NCBI GenBank assembly: GCA_018398575.1
Contig: JAGTXZ010000006.1
Location: 620,001 to 684,000 of the forward strand
Direction: 5' to 3'
Length of the DNA: 64,000 bases
Origin: Ampelomyces quisqualis
Lineage: Eukaryota > Ascomycota > Dothideomycetes > Pleosporales > Phaeosphaeriaceae
The notes below the pieces were generated by a model. It saw only the letters and a list, made by a program, of their open reading frames with translations. It had not been told where the DNA came from and searched no databases. This document shows positions 23,201 to 34,919 of the stretch, in pieces (the stretch's first letter is position 1; the number at the start of each line of letters is the position of its first letter). The position numbers and the translations under genes are program-made.

Positions 23201-25180
23201 TAGAAACTAACGCGTTAGATAGAGTAATAGCAGGAGTACTCTCTTAGAAGCACCTTAACAATAAGTAGTATCCTATAGCCTTCTATAGTTACGCTCTATC
23301 TAGAGCTAAGCTTAATTAGAAAATATATAATAAAGAACTTTTTGCTATTCTAAAAGCGTTTAAGAAGTAGAGAGCTAAACTTACCTTTATACAGAGTTAA
23401 ATCTAGGTGTATTTAGATTACTGCTCCTTAGAATACTTTATAACTACTAAAGTTCTTAATGCACGTTAAGCACAATAGGCAGAGATTATTACTTCTTTTA
23501 ATTTCTGCATTAAGTACACGCCTAGCAAGCTTAACAAGCAAGCTAATATCCTAAGCTAAAGGGAATAGGACGTTGGCAAGGTTAAGGCTGCCTAAAAAGA
23601 CAACAGATCTTATGTACTCTTAGAACCTAAACGCCTAAACCTTTTAGTTAACTCTAAACTAGCTTAGAACTACGTCTATAACTAGCTAGAGGTTAATGTT
23701 TTAGCTATTTTAGTCTAATCTATTAGTGCCCCTTTAAATCTTAACTTGTTAGAACTAATTAAAGCTCTACTAGCAGAGAATTACTACTCCTTTAAGAAAG
23801 AGCGTCTTAAGCTACTATAGCTGTATTGTGTCTAAGAAGGACTACTGCTTTATTACTTACGCCTTTATGTACCTAGGAATTCCCTCTTGTGCACCTAACT
23901 AATTAGAGAGGCTTATAATTAGGTATTTACTACTTATCTAAGTGCTACAAAGACGTATTAGCTCCTATCTTAGTAGTATTATTAGAAGGGTATAGAGGCT
24001 ATATGCAAACGCTATGTATAAAACTGCGTTACCTGTTAAAGATCTTATCTAAGACAGCTCTAATCTTAAGGTTTTTTCTATCTGTTACTAATTCTTAATA
24101 GGCCTATATAGCATTTGTATATAGATTTTAAGACATTTCTAATAGATTGTTATAGCTATAATTAAATTATAGTTGTTATTAATTGTCTATCTAAGCAAGC
24201 TGTTTTTATTCCTTGCTATAAAACAATTAACGCTTAAGAAATAGCTTACTTGTTTATCTAATAGGTATACTAATTTAGCTATAAGCCTAAAAGTATAGTG
24301 TCTAACTGCAGACCTTAGTTTATGTTCTAATTCTAGTCTAAGTTCTGCAAGATCCTAGGCGTACAACTTAAGCTTTTTACAGCCTACTATAAACAAACTA
24401 ATAGACAAACTAAGATTATAAATAAGTATATTAATTAATAATTAAGGCCTTTTGTATTCTATTACTAGGACAACTAGAGTAACCTCTTGCTAATAATTAA
24501 TTAAGCCTAAGCTACGCTGCTGTACTCTACAATTAGTATAGCGCTATACTAGCTCTTGTTTAGATTTAAACTACAATAGAGCTAGAATTAGGCACTATCC
24601 CCTTTGAAACACAAAGATATAAACGTTAAGGATACTTTAAGCTTAGCTACCTGCATATATAAAGCCTAGCGCATAGCTAAAGACAATATAGAAAAGGCGC
24701 AGCAATAGATAGCTACTAAGGTAAACAAATATTATTAACCTGTTAATTAGGCAGTAGGTAACAAGGTTTACCTCTTAACCTAAAACCTATTTATTACCTG
24801 CCTAAGTTGTAAACTTGCTAAATTGTAGAAAGGCCTCTTTAAAGTTCTAGAATAAGTTAGCTATTTATTTTAACTAAAGCTACCTAAAGGTTCTAAGATC
24901 TATAACGTGTTTGCTCTAGACGTCTTTTGTAAGGACTCTAATAACCCCCTGCTTAGTTAGCTAAGCCTAAACCTATCTAGTATCCTAATTTAGGGCGTTA
25001 AAGAATAGGAAGTTAAAGAGATTCTAGCTAGTAAGCTATACTACTCTATTCTAAAGTATTATGTGAAATAGGTAGGCTATAATCCTAACTCTACCTAGTA
25101 TAATGCCTTAAACTTTATAGGCGCTCTACACATATTACAAGCGTTCTATAAATGCTATTTAAAATAGCTAGGACCCTTAC
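20280..25180 (+). pseudogene. gag-pol of gypsy element C1, RIP-degraded
   Basis: A zinc knuckle remnant at about 21,195-21,240 reads YYNCSKLEYYSSNC, with one Cys and one His position read as Tyr. Reverse transcriptase is at about 22,270-22,990: DIRIYVDY, then YLNNILIYSKD at about 22,755. RNase H at about 23,190-23,480 includes KLETNALDRVIAGVLS. Integrase lies at about 23,760-24,560. A chromodomain at about 24,995-25,170 contains EVKEILASKLYYSILKY and VGYNPNST*YN. Stops are TAG or TAA at expected Trp and Gln codons. The best comparison is copy C2, which is almost collinear. Confidence 0.87.
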
Positions 25181-25319
25181 AAGCGTTAGCTAAGTAGATT
25201 ATAGCATAGAGAAAATAAGTTAAAGATCTTATAGTATTGCAAGACAATTATATTAGAGAAATTAAACTTAATATTGCAACTACTATACTAGTAAGTAACA
25301 GCTATTAACAATAGAAGTC

Positions 25320-26009
25320 TTACTCTTCTATTAAATCTAACAGCAGACTATTACTACTACTAGTAGAACGTTCTTAACTGTCTAAATCCCTAGGTACAGA
25401 CACTAACGTACTACCTAGTTGTCTTTTGTTCTAGCCTTGCTTACTATAAGTACTAGCCTCTTGCGCTGCCTTTTGCGCCTTCTCTTGCTCTACTAACTGT
25501 TTAGCTCTTAATACTATTATAACATCTACTAGCTAGGTAACTACACTAGTTAACCTAGCTATGCTTCTTCTAAGCGCCCTAACCTCCTTAGCTATTTCTT
25601 TAACCTCTCTAGCTAGCTCCTTTCTTTAGTAATAAGCGCTAACTAACAAGTTAGTGTTGTTTATATTAGCTACCTGTGTAGTACTTACTTGCATAACAGT
25701 AGCTAACTAAAACGCTGCCTTCTTAACAGCAGTCTTCTGCTCTAACACTACCTTGTTAGACTTGTCTCTACTTAAGGCAGTAAACCTATAGTTAAGGGCC
25801 TTAGAGAGGCTATTATACTCTTAGCCTGCATATAGAAAAACTAGGTAACACTTTTTATTTAAGAGCGTGTAGTATGTATACTTCTTAGATACGTCTAAAT
25901 AAAATCTAAACTTAATATTAAAATAGCTGCAGGTAAAAGCTCTTGCAGCCTGCAAGTAAACAACCTAATAGGCTAGAGAATAAGCTCTAGAAGAGACAGA
26001 AATAGGCAT
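25320..26009 (-). pseudogene. Antisense Cys-containing ORF of gypsy element C1
   Basis: Opposite pol, in one frame for 690 nt (229 codons) from ATG at 26,009 to TAA at 25,320, with about seven internal RIP-type stops and no frameshift. The same 690-nt frame is in C2. Near the N-terminus is a Cys region (LQAARAFTCSYFN, then a segment that in C2 reads CAYCTLLNKKYC). The C-terminal half is rich in Glu, Lys, Arg and Ala (ELAREVKEIAKEVRALRRS), with coiled-coil spacing. It starts 325 bp inside the 3' LTR and ends 140 bp short of the chromodomain. Function unknown. Confidence 0.65.
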
Positions 26010-26334
26010 TATGTGTATCTGCAGAAATAATTAGCTAACAATTAAATTAGGAGAGCAGTTAGATAGCGGTAGGTATATAAATGTATAGGGGGAGAGTATA
26101 GAGAAGTAGTATACTAGAGAGCTAGCCTTATATATATGCTTAAAAAGCTCTAGGTAAAGTTAGAAATATTAAACGCGCTAACGCGCCAATTAAAACAACA
26201 ATAAATAGCTATATTACGTTATCTTAAAATAAACTTAAGGTAAATAAGAGTTTATAACAATTTAGAGAGGTATCTAAAACAATACTAATATAGACCTAAT
26301 TGATAGGAACTATTAATTTTAAGAAGAGAGGTAA

Positions 26335-26633
26335 TGTAACAAGCACATGTAAACACATATTACATCTAATACCTTATAAAGACTTAGTAACAGATTATAT
26401 AGAAAGCTAGCAGATTAGGACTAAAAGCGCTCTAATAGCGCTTTAACTTAGCTACTACGCCTACTATAAATATAAGCCTATAGTATAGATAGAAGACAAG
26501 TTTCTCTTGTCCTTCTATACAAGACCTATAGGTGTATAGCTAATTCAGAATCTCTGATACAACACGCACTCCTATATGCCTCTAATACGTATCTAATTTA
26601 ATTCTAATAGCTGTACCTACCTGCGTTGTTATA
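26335..26633 (+). repeat. C1 3' LTR
   Basis: 299 bp, collinear with the 5' copy. TATAAATA is retained. It ends GTTGTTATA, with the duplication GTTAG following. Confidence 0.92.
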
Positions 26634-26638
26634 GTTAG

Positions 26639-27394
26639 AGTACCTACTATAGAGTTATACTTGTGCAGCGCCTCTAATCTAACGCCTATAACAAGTATAT
26701 TACTTAGGAGTAAAGTAGGGTAAAAGAAATAAGTTTATTTTAGCGTATATTCTAAAATAAGGTTGTTACAGAAATAGTCTAATCTTGCAGCTGTTTAATT
26801 AGCTTTATAACCTGCTTATTATAGATATTTATTATTGTTTTTTACCTAGGTTGTTTTAGATAGTTAAGAGCTACTGTTTATTACATTTTTTTATTACGCT
26901 TACTAGTCTAAGAAACAAGAAGGCTTTAATCTCTTCCTCTGTAGGCGCTGCTTATACTAAGAAGTTTAGAGTAGTGCACTATACAAAGGCGTTGCAGATT
27001 CTTTAATATTATTTTTTCTATTACTCTCCTGCTTCTTATTGCTTATCTAATCCTTAAAACGTTAGATTCTAGAGCTAGTTAGACTAGCAAAATTAATAGG
27101 ACCTAGAAGCTTAAGTAGATCCTAGACACTCTTAGCGCTGTATTAGGATCTTATAGTTAGCAATTATAGTATAAAATAGTTTAGTTATATATTCTTCTTA
27201 GTAATTACATGTTTTATAACTATAATCTTCTAGATTGTTTCTGCTCTAAGCCTATGCTATTAATCTTCTAAGACGTCTCTTGCAGTATTAAACAAGCGCT
27301 TAACTCTAACTTCTGCAAGCTATATAGCTAGTACGTCTTTAGCTACCTAGGCTAGGCGTAAGTACGTGTCTGCATTAGCCTACTACTAGACAAG
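26639..27394 (-). pseudogene. hAT B2 middle segment: transposase C-terminus and 3' region
   Basis: The inverse of 2,025-2,760. The hATC dimerisation domain is encoded at about 27,200-27,394 on the minus strand and continues in 41,265 onward after removal of C2. The remaining part up to 26,639 holds no recognised gene. The last five bases ACAAG (27,390-27,394) are the C2 target. Confidence 0.78.
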
Positions 27395-27548
27395 TGTAAC
27401 AAGCATATGCAAACACATATTACATCTAATACCTTATAAAGGCTTAGTAACAGATTATATAAGGAGCTAGCAGATTAGGACTAAAAGCGCTCCAACAGCG
27501 CTCTAACTTAGCTGCTACGCCCACTATAAATATAAGCCTATAGCATAG
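27395..27548 (+). repeat. C2 5' LTR, first part
   Basis: 154 bp up to the A2 insertion. It includes the TATAAATA box (about 27,525). Ends with CATAG, the A2 target. Confidence 0.9.
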
Positions 27549-28006
27549 TGTTAAGACTATTAGTCTAGTAGCAAACAATAAGAATACTAGTGTAGACTAG
27601 GGGTACAGCTAAGGTTGGTTTTCGCGGATAGGTGCAGAGTTGCTTTAGATACAGGGGGTATTGTTACTAAGACAGTAAAGGCTAGGGCTTTCTAAAAAGA
27701 GTAACAAAGGTTGTATAGCTTAATATAACTAACTTAAGTTGTCAAAACATAAGTTAAACACAATAATCTATAAGGGCTTATTGTAGTTCCTATATACTTA
27801 GTCTTTCTTATAGTTCTTATTGTTCTTAATCTTTATTATAGATTCTTATAGTTTCTTGTTGCGAGAAACAGTAAGACCAAATAAGACTAATAAGAAGGTT
27901 ACGTAACATACTTAGCGTGCTATGTCCCCGCACTAGGTCTAAGTCTTGCGACCTGTTTCCTTGTTTATTTATAACATTCTATGTTCCCTGTTAGGGGTTT
28001 GTAACA
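27549..28006 (-). repeat. A2 3' LTR
   Basis: 458 bp. On the plus strand it starts TGTTAAGAC and ends GTTTGTAACA. The following purine tract (CTATCCTCCCCTTTT on plus, 28,007-28,021) is the polypurine tract of the minus-strand element. Confidence 0.92.
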
Positions 28007-28020
28007 CTATCCTCCCCTTT

Positions 28021-28563
28021 TACTCTTATGTCCTTATAAGTTCTTAGGCTGTGCATTATTATTGTCTTTAAGGTAATTATATTAACAACAAAGGGTTATT
28101 CGCTATAGTAGCCTACGCCTAATATTCTTAGAAGGACTTGCCTTGCAAGCTATTGTTGTTAAGCAAGAAGTGTAGAAACTGTAAGTCTATAGGTGCAAAA
28201 GAGTGTGTTCCGCAGGACATCCTACTGCCAGATTTTTTAAAGCTAGACTAACAAATAAAAGAGTTAGAACAGTAGAAGGAGTTAGAAGAAGCTGCGTTAG
28301 CAACAGATAAGACAGAGGCAGAGTTAGTAGTACTCTAGATGCGCGCGCGTCAGAACAAACTGCGCCGCATACAAAAGCAGAAGCTAGCTCTTTGTTGCAA
28401 GGAGCAGCGTATTTTTAATGCTAGTCTACTAATACTAAAGGAGTTAGATGCTCTAGAATTGTTGAACCAAGCTGTAGGTTAATTGTTAATCCTAGAGGAG
28501 TCTAGTTCTTGTTCTGCCCTGTAGCACAGTAATAGTGCGTTAAGAGCAGTTAGCAATTTGTAA
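28021..28563 (+). pseudogene. Antisense Cys-rich ORF of gypsy element A2
   Basis: Opposite the pol of A2, in one frame to TAA at 28,561-28,563. The start is unclear: stops occur near the 5' side and an ATG at 28,028 is in another frame. The Cys region reads LPCKLLLLSKKCRNCKSIG followed by AKECVP: C-X8-C-X2-C-X7-C. Downstream is a Glu/Leu/Lys-rich helical stretch (KELEEAALATDKTEAELVVL), then QNKLRRIQKQKLAL. Few stops interrupt it. Its last codons overlap pol and therefore agree with the A1 frame (AVSNL or VVSNL), but the rest does not resemble the A1 product. Function unknown. Confidence 0.62.
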
Positions 28564-31500
28564 GGTTTGTCTTAAGTTCCTATATATTTTCTAAGTTGTT
28601 GTATCCTAACCATTTGACTAGGTATTCTTTTTGGCAGTTGTTGTCTTAGTGTGTTATTATTTTCTTAACTTCAAATTTATTTTCTTCTTTAAGTTTATAG
28701 CGAAAGGTTCGCTGTAACAGTATTTCTAGGTTAGCTAGTTCTAGTAGGCTTACGTGGAATCTAGGGTAGATTTTTGCATCTAGTAGAAGCTTAAGTGTAT
28801 ACGTAACTAGTCTGTTCCTTTTTAAAATCAAAAACAGTCTAACTTTAACATAGTTAAGTCCTTTACTTAGTTGTTTTATGCGTAGATTTTTAGTGTAGAG
28901 ATACACCTTATCCCCTTCTTTTAGCTAAGGTGCTGTTTTTTATTTTTAATTAACATATAAGATGCTCTGTGTCTAAGCGTGTTGTATTTGTTCTTCTATT
29001 TTAATATAGGTTTTCTTTATTTCTTCTACTGTCTGTATAGCAGCTTCAGCCTTTAGGCTAGGTAATGTTCTTGTAAAGAGATTTAGATGTTATCTATAGT
29101 TTGCGAAGTATAGCGTTTTGCCTGTAGCTTTAGACAATTTGTTGTTATAGGCTAGCTGTGCTATTAGTAATAGCAAAACCCAATTTGTCTGCTGCAAGTT
29201 GCTGTATATTTTGAGATACGTTTTTATAGTTCTGTTTATTCTTTCTGTTTAGCTATTAGTTTAAGGATGGTAAGCTATTAATAGCTTCTATTGCGTCCCA
29301 ATTTCTGCTATTAAGGTAGTCTAATAATTTGACGTAAAGAGTTTGTCTTAATTGCTAATAATTGACTTTGGTATGCTATAGTATCTGATAAGTCTATCCT
29401 TAAGTACGTGCGCTAGCTAAACAGCTGTGTAGTCTTGTTAAAAGGGTAGCATTATAGCGTATTTAGTAAAGCGATCCACTAAAACCATAATAGCGTTATA
29501 GGCTAATCCTATAGCAGGGTCTTTTAACAGTAGTAGTCTTGTTACAAAGTCTATTAATATGTCAGTCTAAGGCTTAGTTAGAAGCTCTATTAGCTGCATT
29601 TCTCTATAAGGTGCGTGTGTACTGTGTTTGTTACGTTAACAGTCTACACATTTCTTAATATAAGCGCTTATTTTGTTCTTTATGTTTCTAAACTAGTAAT
29701 TCTATTAAATTAGTTCTATAGTTTGGCTTACTCTAGAATAACTATGTACAGTGTTATTGTAGTGTTGTTGTATAATTAATTCCTGTAGTTCTTCTAGGAC
29801 ATTAATTCTAATCTTTATTGTTAAGTTATTAATGTATCTTGCTAGTCTAAGAGATCTGTTGTTTTGTCTTTTAAGGATGCTTAAGCTGTTAATAGTTTTA
29901 GTTCCAGCAATATCTAATCTTTAGCTAAGAGCGTCTACTCTGCTATTATCTTTTCTAGATGTGTAGACAATTTTAAACTTGTATTGCCTTAACATCTCTA
30001 ACTATTGTACTTGTCTTTAATTAAGTACTTTAGTAGTAGTAAAGGTTGTTAGGTTTTTGTAGTCTAAGTATATTGTAAGATCTAAGCAACTCTCTGCGTA
30101 GATTCTCTAATGTTTAAGTGCTACTACAATTGCAAGTAGTTCTTTGTTGTATATGTTGTAATTTTCTTCTAGTAGTGTAAACTTTTGTAAGTAGTAGGCT
30201 ATTAGGTACTATTTACTATCTTGTTCTTGTTTTGCACACATTCTAATTGCTAAATCTAATGCGTTAGTTTCAAATCTAAGCAGTTCTCCGCTTCTAAATG
30301 CAATAAGAACAGGTAGTACTATACAAGCGTCTTTAAGTGTCTTGAATGCCTAGCTTTATTCTTCTATCTATCTCTAAGGTATATCCTTTTGTGTAAGTTT
30401 AGTAAGTAGCGTAGCAATTAGTAAGAAGTTCTAAATAAACTGTTAATTAAAGTTAACAAAGCCTAGAAAGGATTAGATATCCTTAACTGTAGTAGGCGTT
30501 AGCTAATCTCTAACAACTTTAATCTTATCCTTGCTTATTTATACTCTGTTCTTTCTAACTATGCACCCTAGGAATTCTACTTCTTTCTAGTGCTATTTAC
30601 ACTTGTTAGGGTCTACTACTAGAGAGAACTTTTCTAGTAGCGTTAGGATTGTATAAACATGTTTTGTATATTCCTTCTTATTTTCTAAATAGATAAGAAT
30701 ATTATTAAGGTATGCTATAACAAATATATTAAGGTATTCTCTAAGCATATTGTTAATAAGTGCTTGACACGTTACTAGGGCGTTAGTAAGACTAAATGGC
30801 ATTACTAGATACTTGTAGTAGCTGTAGCGTGTTCTAAACGCTGTCTTTTATTCTTTGCCTTCCTTTATGCGTATAAGGTTGTACGCGCCTCTTAGATCTA
30901 ATACTGTAAAGATCTTTGCATAGGCTAGTTAATCCTATAGTTCTAAAATATTAGGTAGTAGGTATTAATTCTTAACTATAATGTTATTAAGTTTCTAAAA
31001 GTTAATACATAGTTATAGTTTGCTGTTCTTCTTTAGTACAAACATAATTAGGTATCTAGCTAGTAATTCTAATGCTTAGATAAAACCTTTCTTTAGGTTT
31101 ACTTAGATATATTCTTAGAGCGCTTCTAGCTCTTTTTCTAATAATCTGTAGATTAGTCTAAAGGTTAGCCTTTTTCCTTCTTCTAGGACAATCTTGTAGT
31201 CTTACTCCTAATGCTTAGGCAGTGCTTCTAGACCTGTTTCTTCTAAGAATAGTTTTTTAAACTTTCTGTATTCCTTAAGTATGTTAGGAGTTACACGTTT
31301 CTCTAAAACTTGTAACGTATTAGTATTTCTTCCTTAATTATCTAAGTTAACTAGTTGTGTCTTTAACTGCGTCTTAGTTAAAGCAATATTATTAATTGTC
31401 TTCTTATCTACTATTAAACGCTACTAATGCGCAGGCTTAGAATCTGTTGTGTTGTTGTAATTCTCTAGAGAGATAGATCCCTTTCTCTAGTCTATCTATA

Positions 31501-33830
31501 GGCTATTCTCTCTAAACTATAGAAGTCCTAATATAATGTTGTAGGCAGCTAATCTAAAGACGTCTAGGCATATTTCCTGTTTAGTTCCTTAGATGTTAAG
31601 TTCTGTAGTAGTCTTATATCTAATAAGTAACTTGTTAGGTATCTATTCTCTATTTGCAATATAAAGTTTATATAATTGTTGTTTCTAATAAGGTTAGAGC
31701 CTAGCTCTTAACAAGGCATTGCCTAAAATATAGTTTACTTGCAATCCTGAATCTAGAAGCGCCTTTATTCTTTTTCTGTTAACTCTTACTGTAAGTTTAA
31801 TAAGCTTGGCTAAGTTAATTGCGTTGCAGCTCTAGGTGTCTCTCTAGAGTCTAAGGTTAACCCTAAAAAAGACTTGTTCTTCTTATATTTGTTAGCTTCT
31901 TTGTTGTTGTAATACTTTTTACATTCTAGTTGTAGGCAGAACTGCTATGTATAGTTTATGCAGTTGCTATTAATAAGTATTCTATTAGATGTGCTTTCTT
32001 CCTCTAATATGTTAGGAAAACTTCCTATAATTTATTTGTTGTATAGATAATTTGCGCAGGTATTCTTAAGGCAATTATACTATTAGTACTTACAAAGTCT
32101 CTTCTGCTAAGGAAAGTATTAGTTAACTTTACTACTGTAGTGCGTTAGGTAGTAGTTACTGTTGCATGCTGTCTATAATAGAAGTTTGTGTTTTGGATTA
32201 CAAGGATTCTATAGGTATTTGTCTGTAAGCAGGATTTAATGCAATTTGTTTGCCTTCCTATCCTAGTATTCTGTAGGCATAGGGCTTAGTACTAATGCTT
32301 ATCTATTATTAGCATAGTATATCTGCTTTGTGTGTAAGTTACAGCACGTCTTATATAGTCTAACTACGTCTGTCTCTAGACATAGTCCTCTAACTGTTGC
32401 ATTCTAGCGTACTAGTTTAGGGCTAGCTAGTAATAAGTGTATGTCTAGCTTATCTAGTATAAGTTCTTAGTCTTCTTAGGTATTGTAGACCTTTGTAGTC
32501 TGTTGTTAATCCTATGTCTTATAGACTCTGTTTCCTAAGTGTAGCAATTATTCTTTCTCTATAACTCTATCTATGCTTAGAGAGTACTTGTTTATCTAGA
32601 GAGTATAATAGGCTTGTAAGGATTAGTAATATTGTTCTATATATTCTTAGTTAACTTTATTAGTTTAGTTGTACCAGTTGTAAATGTTTTGTTATGTTTG
32701 CAGTAGAAGTAGTTCTATCTGTTAGAATTGTTTAATGTTACAGTTCTGTTCCTAATTGTAGGATAACGCAGCGTTAGTTAAGACCTGGTTATTAGTTAAT
32801 ATAGTAGAGGTGTCTTCTGTCTATCCTATTATTAGTAGTCTATTAGTTGTTTAGACAATAGGTTAATCCTTAATCACAATCTATTCTTTAACATCTTCCT
32901 CTAAAGTATTAGTTAACACGTTAAGCTAGCGTGTAACTTTGTTCTTAGAGCGACAGTCTTGCGCATAATATCTAACCTTGTTACAGTTATAACAGGTAAT
33001 CTTATTCTTGTTAGGCTTATCCTCTAGTAGTTGTTTCTTTAGGTAACTTTTCTATTCTAGGCCTTTGTTAAGGTTGTCTAAGTGCATAGCTTTAGGTCTA
33101 TACCTTAAGTATACTCCTAGTAGGCGTAGTTAATAAGTTTCTTGTCTAAGGTAGTAGCGCTGTTATCCTTTATTTGGTTGTGTTTATCCCTAATGTTTTT
33201 TATTTAAGCAAAATCCTTTATGTCCCTGTAGTAGACGTAAGAAGTATAACCTATCTTCAAGTGCTAATTTATAGAGTTTATTGTCTAGGCAAATAGCTTT
33301 ATTCTAAAGTTCTTTAAGAGTAGTAATATATGTTCTGCTACGCATAAGTTTAGCTTGTATAGCAGCCTTAAGGCCTTGCTTATACATACGCGTTAGAGCA
33401 GTATTGTCCTACTAGATTTGTTTAGCGTATTGTTAAAAAACGTTAGTATAGTTAGCAGTTAATTAGGTTTGCTTTAGACTTTAGATTTTCTGTTCTGCGA
33501 TTACAGATTTCTTAAGAGGTAAGAAGATCTGTCGCAAGCGTGTTTTGAACACTTACTAGTCTTCTACAAGGTTAGTGTTGTCTTTGTCTGTAATGTTATT
33601 GTCTATATACTTCTAGATAATTAGAAGTACCTATTTCTTAGCGTTGCCTTTTATGTAGGTTAAGGCAAGGATAACTTTGTCTGCGTTCTTAATCTTGTCT
33701 TCTACATAGAAGTGCCTATTAAACTAGAGGATCTAGGTCTTAAGTTTGTTGCAGTCTCTATAGTAGAGATTAGGTTTGTTAACCTTAAGTCCAGGTTGTC
33801 TTACTTAGGAATGCTTAGGTGTATCTATTG
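28561..33830 (-). pseudogene. gag-pol of gypsy element A2, RIP-degraded
   Basis: On the minus strand, in order: gag (about 33,800 to 31,880), protease remnant near 31,780, reverse transcriptase at about 31,030 to 30,500 (FVIAYLNNILIYLENKK in the open stretch 30,593-30,802), RNase H at about 30,280 to 29,930, integrase at about 29,640 to 29,000, and chromodomain at about 28,690 to 28,560. The open stretch 28,646-28,906 covers the integrase tail, parallel to 11,185-11,379 of A1. TG is kept and CA depleted on the window plus strand, the mirror of A1, so mutation bias follows the element, not the chromosome. Confidence 0.87.
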
Positions 33831-33863
33831 CAATATTACTGCTTATTGTAAGGGTGTTTAAAG

Positions 33864-34321
33864 TGTTAAGACTGTTAGTCTAGTAGCAAACAATAAGAAT
33901 GCTAGTATAGACTAAGGGTACAGCTAAGGTTAGTTTTTGCGGATAGGTGCAGAGTTGCTTTAGATACAAGGGGTATTGTTACTAAGACAGTAAAGGCTAG
34001 GGCTTTCTAAAAAGAGTAACAAAGGTTGTATAGCTTAATGTAACTAACTTAAGTTGTTAAAACATAAGTTAAACACAATAATCTATAAGGGCTTATTGTA
34101 GTTCCTATATACTTAGTCTTTCTTATAGTTCTTATTGTTCTCAATCTTTATTGTAGATTCTTATGGTTTCTTGTTGCAAGAAACAGTAAGACCAAATAAG
34201 ACCAATAAGAAGGTTACGTAACATGCTTAGCATGCTATGTCCCTGCACTAGGTCCAAGTCTTGCGACCTGTTCCCTTGTTTATTTATAACGTCTCGTGTT
34301 CCCTGTTAGGGGTTCGTAACA
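33864..34321 (-). repeat. A2 5' LTR
   Basis: 458 bp. Positions 33,864-34,112 (249 bp) match the A1 R-U5 half; 34,113-34,321 (209 bp) are unique U3. Its inner flank on the minus strand reads CTTTAAACACCCTTAC, the same candidate primer-binding site as in A1. Confidence 0.92.
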
Positions 34322-34326
34322 CATAG

Positions 34327-34471
34327 ATAGAGGACAAGTTTCTCTTGTTCTTTTGTACAAGACCTATAGGTGTATAGCTAATCTAGAATCTCTGATACAA
34401 CACGCACTCCTATATGCCTCTAATACGTATCCAATTTAATCCTAATAGCTGTACCTACCTGCGTTGTTACA
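34327..34471 (+). repeat. C2 5' LTR, second part
   Basis: 145 bp, starting with the segment that holds the presumed RNA start (ACAAGTTTCTCTTGT). A2 therefore sits between TATA box and start site. Confidence 0.9.
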
Positions 34472-34473
34472 TT

Positions 34474-34486
34474 ACAAGAAAAACTT
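34474..34486 (+). promoter_or_regulatory. Self-priming primer-binding site of C2
   Basis: ACAAGAAAAACTT starts two bases after the LTR. It differs by one G-to-A from the C1 site and still pairs with the LTR segment at 12 of 13 positions. Confidence 0.6.
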
Positions 34487-34919
34487 TGTCCTGCTAGTAA
34501 TAGCATTTAGATAATATTGCTATTTACTTTTGAAAAGATTGCGTTAAAACGTCTAGAACCTTATCTAAATTAGATCTGTTTGCAACTTTAAATCTATTAA
34601 ACACAGTTAGGATCCCTTAGATCTTCTAACAGCCAAAGCCTTTAGGTTTAGATCTTCCTATTAACACAACAGTTAGGATTACTTTAGAAAAGTTGCGTTT
34701 GGCGCTACAATAGAAACTTAGAGACTATTAATAACCTAGGAGTATTAGAGGCAACGCTAATAACTCCCCCTAAAGAACTAACCCTAGGAGCCTTCTCTTA
34801 AGACAACTCTGTATTAACTATAACAACCTAGCAACAGAGTGCTAAAGCAAAAAAGATAGACACTAAGGAACTTCCTTAGCCTAGAGCTGCACTAAATCTA
34901 ACCCTTGCTTAAATAGAAG

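Larger units (their letters stand above)
19531..26633 (+). mobile_element. Ty3/gypsy chromodomain element C1
   Basis: A full-length 7,103-bp element with 299-bp LTRs at 19,531-19,829 and 26,335-26,633, starting TGTAACAAGC and ending GTTGTTACA (GTTGTTATA in the 3' copy). Target duplication GTTAG is at 19,526-19,530 and 26,634-26,638. A purine tract AAGAAGAGAGG (26,321-26,331) precedes the 3' LTR. It inserted 163 bp from the left end of hAT copy B2. It is the same family as C2. Confidence 0.93.
27549..34321 (-). mobile_element. Ty3/gypsy chromodomain element A2 (reverse orientation)
   Basis: A full-length 6,773-bp element inserted in the 5' LTR of C2. Its LTRs are 33,864-34,321 (5') and 27,549-28,006 (3'), both 458 bp, with target duplication CATAG (27,544-27,548 and 34,322-34,326). 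gag-pol runs on the minus strand and matches A1 from the LTR R-U5 to the end of the chromodomain. The U3 part and the antisense frame are unrelated to those of A1. It is the innermost and so probably the youngest insertion. Confidence 0.93.
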
